64,000 bases of DNA from SPCO01 sp964427285 (GTDB lineage: Bacteria > Chloroflexota > Limnocylindria > Limnocylindrales > CSP1-4): positions 22,475 through 86,474 of the forward strand of contig CAYRTS010000004.1 of the NCBI GenBank assembly GCA_964427285.1, in the 5' to 3' direction. Shown piece after piece: positions 38,603 to 46,127 of this stretch; position 1 is the first letter of the stretch, and each line of letters begins with the position of its first letter. The translations under genes and the position numbers were made by a program. The notes under the pieces were generated by a model that was not told the DNA's origin, searched no databases, and was given only the letters and a program-made list of their open reading frames with translations.

Positions 38603-40113
38603 TCGAACCCGTGCGGGTCCCACGTCGTGCCCGGCCCGAGCCGACCTTTGCGGGGACCCCGCCGTTTCCTGAGGCCGCACGAACCGCCCTGGCCAACGAG
38701 CAACTCCGGGCGAACCTGGGCCGCGCGACCGCCACGATCCGGACAAAGCGAGCGGCGGTCGTAGCCGAGCGTGCCGACTGGGAAGCCCTGCGCCTGGCCG
38801 GGGCGGCGATCAAGGACGAGGTGCTCCGCGACCTGCCCGCGCTGCTCGACCAGCTCGAACGTGCGGTGCAGGCGGCTGGCGGCGTCGTCCATTGGGCGCG
38901 CGACGCCGCCGAGGCGAACTCGATCGTGGCAGCGATCGTTCGCGTCAGCGGAGCCACGGAGGTCGTCAAGGTCAAGTCGATGGCGACCCAGGAGATCGAA
39001 CTCAACGAGGCGCTCCGCCAGGAGGGGATCGACGTCTGGGAGACCGATCTCGCCGAGATGATCGTGCAGCTCGGTCACGACCTCCCGTCACACATCCTCG
39101 TCCCGGCGATCCACCGCAACCGGACCGAGATCCGGGACATCTTCCTCGACGAGATGGCACTCGCCGGCCGGCCCGCCCCCGAAGGGCTCACCAACGACCC
39201 CGCGGCACTTGCCGAGGCGGCGCGGCTTCATCTGCGCGAGAAGTTTCTGCGGGCTCGGGTGGCGGTCTCCGGGGCCAACTTTGCGGTCGCCGAGACCGGC
39301 ACGGTCGTCGTCGTCGAATCGGAGGGCAACGGGCGGATGTGCCTGACCCTGCCGCAGGTCCTGATCACGGTGATGGGGATCGAGAAGCTCGTCCCGACCT
39401 GGCGCGACCTCGAGGTCTTCCTCCAGCTGCTGCCGCGCTCGGCGACCGCGGAGCGAATGAACCCGTATACCTCGATGTGGACGGGTGTAACCCCCGGCGA
39501 TGGACCCCAGTCGTTTCACCTGATCCTGCTGGACAACGGCCGGACGGACGTGCTGTCGGATACCGTCGGTCGGCAGGCCCTCCGCTGCATCCGCTGCTCA
39601 GCGTGTCTCAACGTCTGTCCCGTTTACGAGCGGACAGGCGGACAGGCATACGGCTCGGTCTATCCGGGACCGATCGGGGCGATCCTGACGCCCCAGCTCC
39701 GCGGGATCGCGAAGCACCCGGTCGACAAGCAGACGGCGTCGCTGCCGTTCGCCTCATCGCTGTGCGGCGCCTGCTTCGATGTCTGCCCCGTCCGGATCGA
39801 TATCCCTGAAGTCCTGGTCCATCTGCGCGGGCAGGTGGTCCGCCAGTCCGAGGCGACCCACCGGCTGCCCACAGCGGAGGCCATGGCGATGGGCGCGGCC
39901 GCCTGGACGCTGCGATCGCCGGGGCGGCTCGGCTTCGCCGAGCGGGCCGCGGGCCTCGCCGGTCGGGTCCTCGGTCGGCGTGGCGGGCTGGGTCGGATTC
40001 GGGGACCTGGCCCCGTCGCTGGCTGGTTCCGGGCTCGCGACCTCAAGGCGCCTGCACGCGAATCATTCCGGGCCTGGTGGCGTCGGACCGGCGGCGGTAG
40101 GGACGCCGACTGA
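38599..40113 (+). CDS. lutB: LutB-like iron-sulfur protein
   Basis: A 504-residue protein. The N-terminal LUD domain (residues about 60-300) contains VVKVKSMATQEIELNEAL and AVAETGTVVVVESEGNGRM. The C-terminal half carries two [4Fe-4S] motifs, CIRCSACLNVCPVY and CGACFDVCPVRIDIPEV, followed by a basic tail. It is the electron-transfer part of the LutABC lactate oxidation complex. It starts at a GTG overlapping lutA and ends with a one-base overlap to lutC (TGATG). Confidence 0.94.
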   Translation: MIEPVRVPRRARPEPTFAGTPPFPEAARTALANEQLRANLGRATATIRTKRAAVVAERADWEALRLAGAAIKDEVLRDLPALLDQLERAVQAAGGVVHWARDAAEANSIVAAIVRVSGATEVVKVKSMATQEIELNEALRQEGIDVWETDLAEMIVQLGHDLPSHILVPAIHRNRTEIRDIFLDEMALAGRPAPEGLTNDPAALAEAARLHLREKFLRARVAVSGANFAVAETGTVVVVESEGNGRMCLTLPQVLITVMGIEKLVPTWRDLEVFLQLLPRSATAERMNPYTSMWTGVTPGDGPQSFHLILLDNGRTDVLSDTVGRQALRCIRCSACLNVCPVYERTGGQAYGSVYPGPIGAILTPQLRGIAKHPVDKQTASLPFASSLCGACFDVCPVRIDIPEVLVHLRGQVVRQSEATHRLPTAEAMAMGAAAWTLRSPGRLGFAERAAGLAGRVLGRRGGLGRIRGPGPVAGWFRARDLKAPARESFRAWWRRTGGGRDAD

Positions 40114-40769
40114 TGGCCGCCGAAGGCGGGCGAACCCCCGACGCAAGGGCCGTCGTATTTGAACGGATTCGTGCGGCGCTCCTGGACCGGCCGCCGACGG
40201 TCGCCATCCCGAGAGACTATGAGCGAGCCCTGCCGACGGGAACTGACATCGCTGACCTGTTCGTTGAGCGGGTCAGCCACTACCGCGCGACGGTGCATCG
40301 AGCGACGGCGGCGGGCCTGCCCGCCACCGTCGCCTCCGTGCTGGCGACGCACGGGGTGACGCGGCTGGCCTTGCCCAGCGGGCTCCCAGTTGCTTGGCTG
40401 GCCGCGGCCCCACACGTCGAGCTGGTCGGCGACGAACCACCCATCTCCTTCGGCGACCTCGACCGGCTCGATGGCGTGATCACGACCTGCGCGGTGGCCA
40501 TCGCGGAGACCGGGACGATCGTCCTCGATGGCGGGCCAGGCCAGGGACGGCGCGTCCTCAGCCTGCTGCCCGATCTGCACGTCTGCGTGGTCATGACCTC
40601 ACAGGTCGTCGGCACCGTGCCGGAAGCGCTGGCGCGCCTGTCGCCGACCAGCCCCCAGACCTGGATCAGCGGCCCATCGGCGACCAGCGACATCGAACTT
40701 GAACGCGTGGAGGGCGTCCACGGCCCCCGCCGCCTCGAAGTGATCCTGGTCGAGAATTTGCTTGTCTGA
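40113..40769 (+). CDS. lutC: LutC-like LUD-domain protein
   Basis: A 218-residue LUD-domain protein, third member of the lactate-utilisation complex. Signatures are FVERVSHYRATVHRATAAGL, TTCAVAIAETGTIVLDGGPG and ISGPSATSDIELERVEGVHG, followed by PRRLEVILVEN. It ends the metabolic operon. A palindrome begins at its last base and leads into the accessory island. Confidence 0.93.
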   Translation: MAAEGGRTPDARAVVFERIRAALLDRPPTVAIPRDYERALPTGTDIADLFVERVSHYRATVHRATAAGLPATVASVLATHGVTRLALPSGLPVAWLAAAPHVELVGDEPPISFGDLDRLDGVITTCAVAIAETGTIVLDGGPGQGRRVLSLLPDLHVCVVMTSQVVGTVPEALARLSPTSPQTWISGPSATSDIELERVEGVHGPRRLEVILVENLLV

Positions 40770-40790
40770 TGGTGCTGCATGCAGTACCAT
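40769..40790. promoter_or_regulatory. 22-bp palindrome upstream of a gap-broken vapB-like gene, probable operator
   Basis: The left half ATGGTGCTGCA and the right half TGCAGTACCAT are complementary at all but one position pair. The site ends seven bases before the ATG at 40798. Such a palindrome directly ahead of a VapB/RHH-type start fits the self-regulated operator of a toxin-antitoxin pair. Confidence 0.55.
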
Positions 40791-40797
40791 CACCATC

Positions 40798-40817
40798 ATG
40801 AAGCGAATCACGACGAC
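40798..40817 (+). CDS. vapB: Start of a probable VapB-type antitoxin gene, cut by the assembly gap
   Basis: Only MKRITT is visible before the run of N. Openings of the form MKRTT occur in many ribbon-helix-helix VapB antitoxins. The palindrome just upstream and the VapC-like tail after the gap support the call. The gene cannot be completed from this assembly. Confidence 0.35.
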
Positions 40818-40917
40818 NNNNNNNNNNNNNNNNNNNNNNNNNNNNNNNNNNNNNNNNNNNNNNNNNNNNNNNNNNNNNNNNNNNNNNNNNNNNNNNNNNN
40901 NNNNNNNNNNNNNNNNN
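40818..40917. other. Assembly gap (100 N)
   Basis: Exactly 100 N, a conventional placeholder of unknown true length. It lies inside a probable vapBC toxin-antitoxin pair. The frame that appears to run across it on the plus strand is a coincidence of the placeholder and should not be read as one protein. Confidence 0.98.
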
Positions 40918-40974
40918 CGCGACTTCAGCATCATCCGGCCGCGTCACGTCGCGGCGTTCGAGATCCTGCCCTGA
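40918..40974 (+). CDS. vapC: C-terminal end of a probable VapC-type PIN toxin, cut by the assembly gap
   Basis: The 18 residues before the stop read RDFSIIRPRHVAAFEILP. This matches the ending of many mycobacterial-type VapC PIN toxins, in which DRRHFSVVRPRH is followed by a hydrophobic LLP tail. With the VapB-like start before the gap it suggests a third toxin-antitoxin module in this island. The catalytic part is in the gap. Confidence 0.45.
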   Translation, partial: RDFSIIRPRHVAAFEILP

Positions 40975-42165
40975 TCAGGCCCGTTTGCGGGGGAGGTCCA
41001 GGAAGGGCAGATCCACGACGGTGGCCGCGACACGGCCGCGGCGGCCTTCCACGGTCCATTCGACCGCGAGTTTGGTACCCATCCCCTCGAACGCCGGGCC
41101 GACCGACGCCAGCGCGATCGCCTGCTTGAGGATCGGGCTCCAGCCCCGGCTTGTGACGCGCCCCACCTGGCGGGCGCCGGCGAAGACCGGCACCGGCGAG
41201 CGATCGACGCTCGGGCTGATCGCCGGCGGCAGCCCCTGGGCGTCGTACAGGCCTTCGATGTCGTGCCAATCCAGCAGCAGGCCGACGAGACGTCGCGCCG
41301 GGCCACCTGCCCGCTTCTCGCGCTCGAGTGCCAGCCGTCCAACGAAGTCGCCCTTGTCGAAGCTGACCAGCCGTCCCAGCCCGATCTCGAACGGCGAGTA
41401 CTGCTGCTCCGGGTTCATCGCGTGCCGCGTGGACGTGTAGTCGACTTCGAGCAGGATCAGCCCGGCCTCGAGTCGAACCACGTCGAGCGCAATCATGCCC
41501 GCCGGCCTGATCCCGAACGCCCCGCCGGCCTTGATCAGGGCATCCCAGACCGCGACAGCGCTCTTGGCCGGGATCCACAGCTCGTACCCCAGGTCGCCCG
41601 TATAGCCGGTCCGCGAGACGTCGATCGCCACCTTGCCGACCTTCGATGCGCGCCGCCGGAAATAGCGCAGGTCGGCAAAGGACTGGTTTGTCGCCGCCTC
41701 CAGGACGTCGCGCGATAGCGGACCCTGGAGGGCGACGACGGCCGTCGCCTCGGTCTCCTCGGTGATCGTCACGTCCAGGCGGGCGCTGTTCTGGCGGAGC
41801 CAGCGGAGCTGCGGATCGGCCGCGGTCCAGCGGTAGAGCCGCTCATCCAGGCGATGGACCGTGCCGTCGTCGACGACCTTGCCGTTCTCGTCGCACCACG
41901 GGGTGTAGTAGACGGCGCCGACCGCCATCTTCGTCGCGTCCCGGGTGATGACCCGGTCGACCAGGCGCGTGGCGTCAGGGCCAGACACCAGGTACTTGTA
42001 GAGCGGCGAAACGTCGATCAGCGCCGCCGCCTCGCGGATCGCGTTGTATTCGATGTCGTGGAAATCGGCATAGACGCTCGATGCGAAGTAGCCCGACCAC
42101 TCCCGCCACTGCATCTTGCGATTGAGGAGAGCTGTGCGCGGATGGAATGCGGTACCGACGCTCAC
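40975..42165 (-). CDS. GcvT-family folate-dependent aminomethyl/methyltransferase
   Basis: A 396-residue protein of the GcvT/DmdA superfamily. It shows YNAIREAAALIDVSPLYKYL, VVALQGPLSRDVLEAA, the folate-site block RTGYTGDLGYELWIP, RPAGMIALDVVRLEAGLILL and a C-terminal beta domain (ILKQAIALASVGPAF). Glycine-cleavage GcvT is usually near 365 residues and clusters with gcvH and gcvP; none are here. It could be a DMSP- or O-methyl-demethylase-type enzyme. The start is a GTG at 42165; the 355 bases upstream are non-coding and contain a large inverted repeat. Confidence 0.85.
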   Translation of the reverse strand: MSVGTAFHPRTALLNRKMQWREWSGYFASSVYADFHDIEYNAIREAAALIDVSPLYKYLVSGPDATRLVDRVITRDATKMAVGAVYYTPWCDENGKVVDDGTVHRLDERLYRWTAADPQLRWLRQNSARLDVTITEETEATAVVALQGPLSRDVLEAATNQSFADLRYFRRRASKVGKVAIDVSRTGYTGDLGYELWIPAKSAVAVWDALIKAGGAFGIRPAGMIALDVVRLEAGLILLEVDYTSTRHAMNPEQQYSPFEIGLGRLVSFDKGDFVGRLALEREKRAGGPARRLVGLLLDWHDIEGLYDAQGLPPAISPSVDRSPVPVFAGARQVGRVTSRGWSPILKQAIALASVGPAFEGMGTKLAVEWTVEGRRGRVAATVVDLPFLDLPRKRA

Positions 42166-42296
42166 GGGCTCGATCGTCTCCTGCTGTGGGGCCGCCAGTA
42201 TGGAGGATTCGCCTGCGGCGACGCACCGTGCAGGCCGATTTCAGCCTGAGCGGGCGTGGCGGCAACTCGACCCGGTCGCCGCCGCGGGATTTGCAC

Positions 42297-42460
42297 GATT
42301 CCAGCCTGGTTGGTCTACGCGACCGTCAACACCCGGATGGCGTCCGTACTTCCAGCCGCACTGGGGGATTCAACCAAATGCGCTGGGTTCCGGTCGGTAT
42401 GGGCAGCCGGGCTGGAAGGATCGACGGGTTCGTGTCCGGTACACCAACCTGGTTGGAATC
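42297..42460. ncRNA. Candidate structured element: nested inverted repeats upstream of the GcvT-like gene
   Basis: The 355-base space 42166-42520 has no gene. It holds an outer repeat, GATTCCAGCCTGGTTGG (42297-42313) against CCAACCTGGTTGGAATC (42444-42460), which pairs at 16 of 17 positions if one G-U is allowed. A perfect inner 9-bp pair is nested inside it, CTTCCAGCC (42349-42357) with GGCTGGAAG (42410-42418). The wobble pair hints at RNA. The element may be a leader of the GcvT-like transcript or a mobile hairpin. I recognise no known riboswitch. Confidence 0.4.
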
Positions 42461-42520
42461 TGGCGCGACAGGCCGGCAATAGAGACGGGTCCGGCAGCCG
42501 CTACCGGGCCGGGCCGCCGG

Positions 42521-44092
42521 CTATCGGGCCCAGGCGCCCTTCGACTGGCGGACGGCCGGCCGCGAACGGCGGCCCTTCGGGCGACGAGTCAGCGACAGCG
42601 ACACGAGCATCAGCTCATTGACCTTGCGCTCGAACTCGGGCACGGTCGCTTCGGGGATCGTGACACACACTTCGCGCAGCGCCGTTTCGAGCTGGTACCA
42701 GAGATCGCCGCGCCGAACCTCGTACAGCGGGTAGCGCGAATTGATGACGATCCGGCGGATGCCGTCCTCCACGACCAGTGCGCTGCGCAGCCGCGGATCG
42801 AGCGCCCGCACGACGACTTCGCCCACGCCCCTGCCACTCCCGGTGCCGGTTCGGCGCGGTGCTCGGGGCGGTGGCTTTGGCTCGTCCTCGGGCGTCTCCG
42901 CGTCTGTCTCGGCCTCGTCGGCCGGCTCAGCCTCGTCGGTCTCGGTCTCGGTCTCGCTGGCTGGTTCGCCGGCGCCCGGCTTGTCCGCCGGCTGAGCGGC
43001 TTCGAGGGTCAGTTGCCCTCCGGGCCCCTCGCCCGCGCCCGTGCCCGCCTCGCTCTCGAACAGCTTGCCCGACTCCAGCAGCCGCAGCGCCCGAGCCAGA
43101 ATCCGCCGCACCTGGTCCGCCGTCCGCAACGCCCCGGGCTCGACCTCCAGGCCACCCTCCCGTGCCAGCCGTCGGACGACCGGGACGAGCAAGGCGTGCA
43201 GGCGCGTCTCAACGGCGACCCATTCCGGGCTGTCGCGATCCACGTCCGACTTGTTCATCGTCACCGGCACGTGCGGCAGTTCAACCTCACCGACCAGCCG
43301 GTTCATCCCGGGGTGGAGCGCCGGCCCCGGATGGCCGAACCACTCCGGCGAACCGATCAACCGGCCCAGGTGATAGATCCGGACCCCCGGCTCGACGGAC
43401 GGCGGTGCCGGGTCGGGCAGCAGGCCGTACCAGCCGCGAACGATCCGTCCGCCGGCACGCACGGCGGCGTCGTGCCGTTCAGCCAGCGCCCAGGGAGCCG
43501 CGACCACTGGCGCCCGGTTCACCGTCAGCAGCAGTGTCTCGGCCTCCAGCAGCGGCCGATAAACCTCGGCGAGCCGCCCCGGCAGACGCCGCAGGTCCAC
43601 CTTGCGGTCCACCTCGCCGACCTCGATCCGCACGTACCCGAGATCGGCCGCGACCGGTTTCAGCCGGTCGTGAAGTTCGTAGACCCGCAGCTTTGCACGA
43701 TCGCGATAGGCCGGGTCCTCGAAGGTGATGGCCCGCTCGTCGCCGGCCCGTGACGCTGTCACCACGAATCGATTCCCGAGGTGTCCGATCGCCGCCTTGC
43801 CGCCCTGCCCGTACCGCCCGATCCGGTCGCCCGCCCGCTTGCGCGAGGCGCCCCAGCGCAGGTAGTCGCGCTCCAGCTCGGCTGGACCCATGCCGGTCCC
43901 GCCGATGACCGTCAGGACGATCGAATCCGGCCGCACGACGAGATCCACCCGAAGCGCACGACCGGACACGCGCGAATCCACGGCGTTGTCCACCAGCTCC
44001 AGCAGCGCATCGATCGCCGAGCGGTAGTTCGCAAACAGCGAGGCTGTCAACCGCGGATCGATCCGCTCCCGGACGACGCGCTGCGTGGTCAT
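42521..44092 (-). CDS. GHKL (HSP90/MutL-like) ATPase of a four-gene operon
   Basis: A 523-residue protein with a Bergerat ATP-binding fold. The N box is ELVDNAVD (residues 32-39), and the lid reads GRYGQGGKAAIGHLG (92-106). The motif II region reads VIGGTGMG (62-69); the Asp usually found before GxG is not visible. Residues about 110-340 form the second domain. A very acidic linker (about 370-420, E/T/D repeats) leads to a C-terminal domain (VRALDPRLRSALVVEDGIRR onward) with a basic tail. Such ATPases occur in MORC/HSP90-type restriction and defence systems. The ATG overlaps the stop of the nucleotidyltransferase gene (ATGA). Confidence 0.8.
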   Translation of the reverse strand: MTTQRVVRERIDPRLTASLFANYRSAIDALLELVDNAVDSRVSGRALRVDLVVRPDSIVLTVIGGTGMGPAELERDYLRWGASRKRAGDRIGRYGQGGKAAIGHLGNRFVVTASRAGDERAITFEDPAYRDRAKLRVYELHDRLKPVAADLGYVRIEVGEVDRKVDLRRLPGRLAEVYRPLLEAETLLLTVNRAPVVAAPWALAERHDAAVRAGGRIVRGWYGLLPDPAPPSVEPGVRIYHLGRLIGSPEWFGHPGPALHPGMNRLVGEVELPHVPVTMNKSDVDRDSPEWVAVETRLHALLVPVVRRLAREGGLEVEPGALRTADQVRRILARALRLLESGKLFESEAGTGAGEGPGGQLTLEAAQPADKPGAGEPASETETETDEAEPADEAETDAETPEDEPKPPPRAPRRTGTGSGRGVGEVVVRALDPRLRSALVVEDGIRRIVINSRYPLYEVRRGDLWYQLETALREVCVTIPEATVPEFERKVNELMLVSLSLTRRPKGRRSRPAVRQSKGAWAR

Positions 44093-44793
44093 GGCCGGTC
44101 CTCGCCGTCAGCCAACGGCGACACGCTGGAGCGGTACGCGCCGACGACGGGGATCCGGTCGACCGCCGCCGCCGCTGCCACGAGCCGCCGCCGGGTCTCG
44201 GCCGGAAGGCTCGGCAGGTCGCCATCGTCGAACGAGGTCAACGCTTTCAGCGCCAGCATCGGCGAAAACGGGGACCCGAACACGACCTGTGCCGAGCCCA
44301 GCAGATCGGACAGCTCCAGGCCCGCCGCCAGCAATGCGGCGATATCGAGATAGTCCTTCGCCTCCGCCCGATCCACGATCGTCTGCATCTTGGTGGCGCC
44401 CACATCTCGCGCCGATGCGACGGGCAACCCGATATCTGCGGCCACTTCAGGAGGCGCGACCGCGGCGAGATCGACCCCGTACAGGCTCAGCCACACGCCA
44501 TCGACGCGAATGCCGAGCGTGTTCGGGGCGCTCTGGGTCACCTCCAGCTTGCCGATCAAGGCGATCTCGCGGCGCATCTCGCCCGGCTCGAAGGTTCGCG
44601 GCAAGAACAGGTCGAAGTCCACCGAGCTCCGATGGCCGAGCCGAAGGGCCAGTGCCGTCCCGCCGTAGAGCACCGCATCCTCCGGCAGCGCCGCCAGGCG
44701 TGGCCACAGGGCTCGCTGCGCCGGAGGCAGGACATCCAGACGCGGCTGGAATCGGGCGAGACCGGGGTATGAGCGGTCCGGCGAAGCTGTCAC
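44089..44793 (-). CDS. AbiEii-like nucleotidyltransferase
   Basis: A 234-residue protein of the AbiEii/AbiGii nucleotidyltransferase family. The active-site block is intact: LYGGTALALRLGHRSSVDFD (residues 42-61), with the GG motif and the two metal-binding aspartates of DFD. Later segments (ATKMQTIVDRAEAKDYLDIA, LLAAGLELSDLL) are typical too. AbiEii toxins modify tRNA or other targets and form type IV toxin-antitoxin or abortive-infection systems. The start is a GTG at 44793 overlapping the small upstream gene (GTGA). It lies between a small unknown protein and the GHKL ATPase. Confidence 0.88.
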   Translation of the reverse strand: MTASPDRSYPGLARFQPRLDVLPPAQRALWPRLAALPEDAVLYGGTALALRLGHRSSVDFDLFLPRTFEPGEMRREIALIGKLEVTQSAPNTLGIRVDGVWLSLYGVDLAAVAPPEVAADIGLPVASARDVGATKMQTIVDRAEAKDYLDIAALLAAGLELSDLLGSAQVVFGSPFSPMLALKALTSFDDGDLPSLPAETRRRLVAAAAAVDRIPVVGAYRSSVSPLADGEDRP

Positions 44794-45077
44794 AGCCGTC
44801 GCCCTGGCCTCGGCGGGACCGGATCGATCCCGAGTCGGGCATGCCAGTACGACCACGAGCGCCGGTCGAAGACACCGGGCGGCGCGTCGGCGAGAATGGC
44901 CCGCAGGGCATCCTCGCCGTAGGTCGACACCACGATCTGCATGTCGCCCCAGCTCCCGTACGTCATCGCCTGGGCGAGGAAACGGCGTCGATCCGCGAGT
45001 GCCTCGTCCGGCGACTTCCACCAGAACAGCTTCGCGGCGAGGTCCAGGAGACGCGGGTCCGGGACGGCCGCGGTCAT
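44790..45077 (-). CDS. Small protein of unknown function paired with the nucleotidyltransferase
   Basis: A 95-residue, probably mostly helical protein. The recognisable stretch is LFWWKSPDEALADRRRFLAQ, followed by AMTYGSWGDMQIVVSTYGED and a C-terminal FDRRSWSYWHARLGIDP. I know no name for it; I infer a partner or antitoxin-like role from its position, overlapping at both ends (ATGA with the methyltransferase stop, GTGA with the nucleotidyltransferase start). It has no signal peptide or membrane segment. Confidence 0.75.
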   Translation of the reverse strand: MTAAVPDPRLLDLAAKLFWWKSPDEALADRRRFLAQAMTYGSWGDMQIVVSTYGEDALRAILADAPPGVFDRRSWSYWHARLGIDPVPPRPGRRL

Positions 45078-45709
45078 CGCGCTTCCACGACCAGGATCTC
45101 CTCGCCCAGCATGTCCGTGATCCGGACCGCGGCCGGTCGGGCGTCAGCGCGCGCATCGAGCTCGTAGGCGCCGTCCACAAGGTCGGCGCGACGCTCCGGG
45201 ACATCGATGAGGTCGACATCAAAGACCTCGCCGTCGTAGGGGTAATGCCAAATCAGCTCGTTGGCAAACGTCTCGGCGCCGAAAACCTCGTCCATCAGCA
45301 TTCGAAGCTGGTGGGTTCGGTGATAGTCGGAATGGAGCACCACCTTTGAATCGACGCTCATCAGCTCCTTGATGAGCAGCAGCCGCTCGTACATGAACTG
45401 GAGGTAGGTGTCGTTCGCCCAGATGTCGGTGTACTGGATCTGCTCGCCGAGCGTGTAGATCTCGCCGTCGATGCGCGCCGAGCCTGACGCGCCGCGGAGC
45501 TGGACCTTGCGCACGTAGTCCGCCCCGGAGTCGAACGGTGGATCGATGTACACGACATCGACCTTGCCCCGGAAGCCCGTCGCGAGCAGGTGCGCCAGGA
45601 CCTCCTTGTTATCGCCGTGGAACAGCAGCCCGCCGCGATCGAACGGCTCCGGCCACTCCGACCAGTCGACCGCTGGCCCTCCTTCCTCGTGTCGCCGAGT
45701 GTAAACCAT
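45074..45709 (-). CDS. Short adenine-type DNA methyltransferase, apparently internally deleted
   Basis: The 211 residues resemble a type III Mod-like DNA methyltransferase at both ends only. The N-terminal part has LLFHGDNKEVLAHLL and the catalytic DPPF (56-59) in VVYIDPPFDSGADYVRKV, then YLQFMYERLLLIKELMSVDS and FANELIWHY. At about residue 156 it jumps to a C-terminal region (PYDGEVFDVDLIDVPERRAD, then VRITDMLGEEILVVE). Target recognition and the FxGxG SAM-binding motif, expected between or after these, are absent. This may be an in-frame deletion, an assembly collapse or a true mini form. It is the first gene of the four-gene operon; the ATG at 45709 lacks a strong ribosome binding site. 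Confidence 0.7.
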   Translation of the reverse strand: MVYTRRHEEGGPAVDWSEWPEPFDRGGLLFHGDNKEVLAHLLATGFRGKVDVVYIDPPFDSGADYVRKVQLRGASGSARIDGEIYTLGEQIQYTDIWANDTYLQFMYERLLLIKELMSVDSKVVLHSDYHRTHQLRMLMDEVFGAETFANELIWHYPYDGEVFDVDLIDVPERRADLVDGAYELDARADARPAAVRITDMLGEEILVVEAR

Positions 45710-45743
45710 CGATGTTCTACCAGAATCTCAAACCGCGTCCGAC

Positions 45744-46127
45744 TCAGGCGTACTGCAGGACCGGGACGCCCTGCCGCTCGAAGTCCCGCGGGTTCCGGGT
45801 CACGATGGTCGCACCGAGACTCCACGCGGTGGCCGCGATCAGCGCATCCGCCAGGCTGCGGGCGCCGGGCGCCGCGCGGCCGGCACGACGGGCCTCGGCC
45901 GCCCATCGCGCCCCTGCGGGCGCCATGGCCACGAACTCGAGCGCATCGAGGACACCACCGATGACCCGACGCTCACGCTCGTCGCCACCCGACAATGCCT
46001 CACAGGTCACGACGTCACAGGTGTACAGCAGCGCCGACTCGCTGAACAGGCGCTCGACGAGGTCGATCGCGCTGTCCCGACCATGGGCGAAGTCCAGCAA
46101 CAGCGTCGTATCAAGCAGATAGCTCAT
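45744..46127 (-). CDS. vapC: PIN-domain toxin, VapC-type (module 1)
   Basis: A 127-residue PIN-domain ribonuclease. The acidic residues of the active site are present: D6 in SYLLDTT, E44 in VVTCEALSG, the D of LADALIAATA and the C-terminal VTRNPRDF. VapC toxins cleave tRNA or rRNA. The ATG at 46127 overlaps the stop of the cognate antitoxin gene (ATGA). It ends 35 bases before the methyltransferase start on the same strand. Confidence 0.9.
   Translation of the reverse strand: MSYLLDTTLLLDFAHGRDSAIDLVERLFSESALLYTCDVVTCEALSGGDERERRVIGGVLDALEFVAMAPAGARWAAEARRAGRAAPGARSLADALIAATAWSLGATIVTRNPRDFERQGVPVLQYA

Noticed and set aside
40762..40974. Single plus-strand protein across the first gap
   Set aside because: The gap is a 100-N placeholder; the two ends resemble different proteins (VapB start, VapC end).
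42166..42300. Cobalamin riboswitch before the GcvT-like gene (GTGCAAATCC on the minus strand)
   Set aside because: Only one short block matches; the CCCGCNACTGT and B12-box parts are missing.
42116..43753. 545-residue plus-strand frame antisense to the GHKL ATPase gene
   Set aside because: The translation is rich in R, P, G and H with no motif, while the minus strand carries a clear GHKL ATPase.
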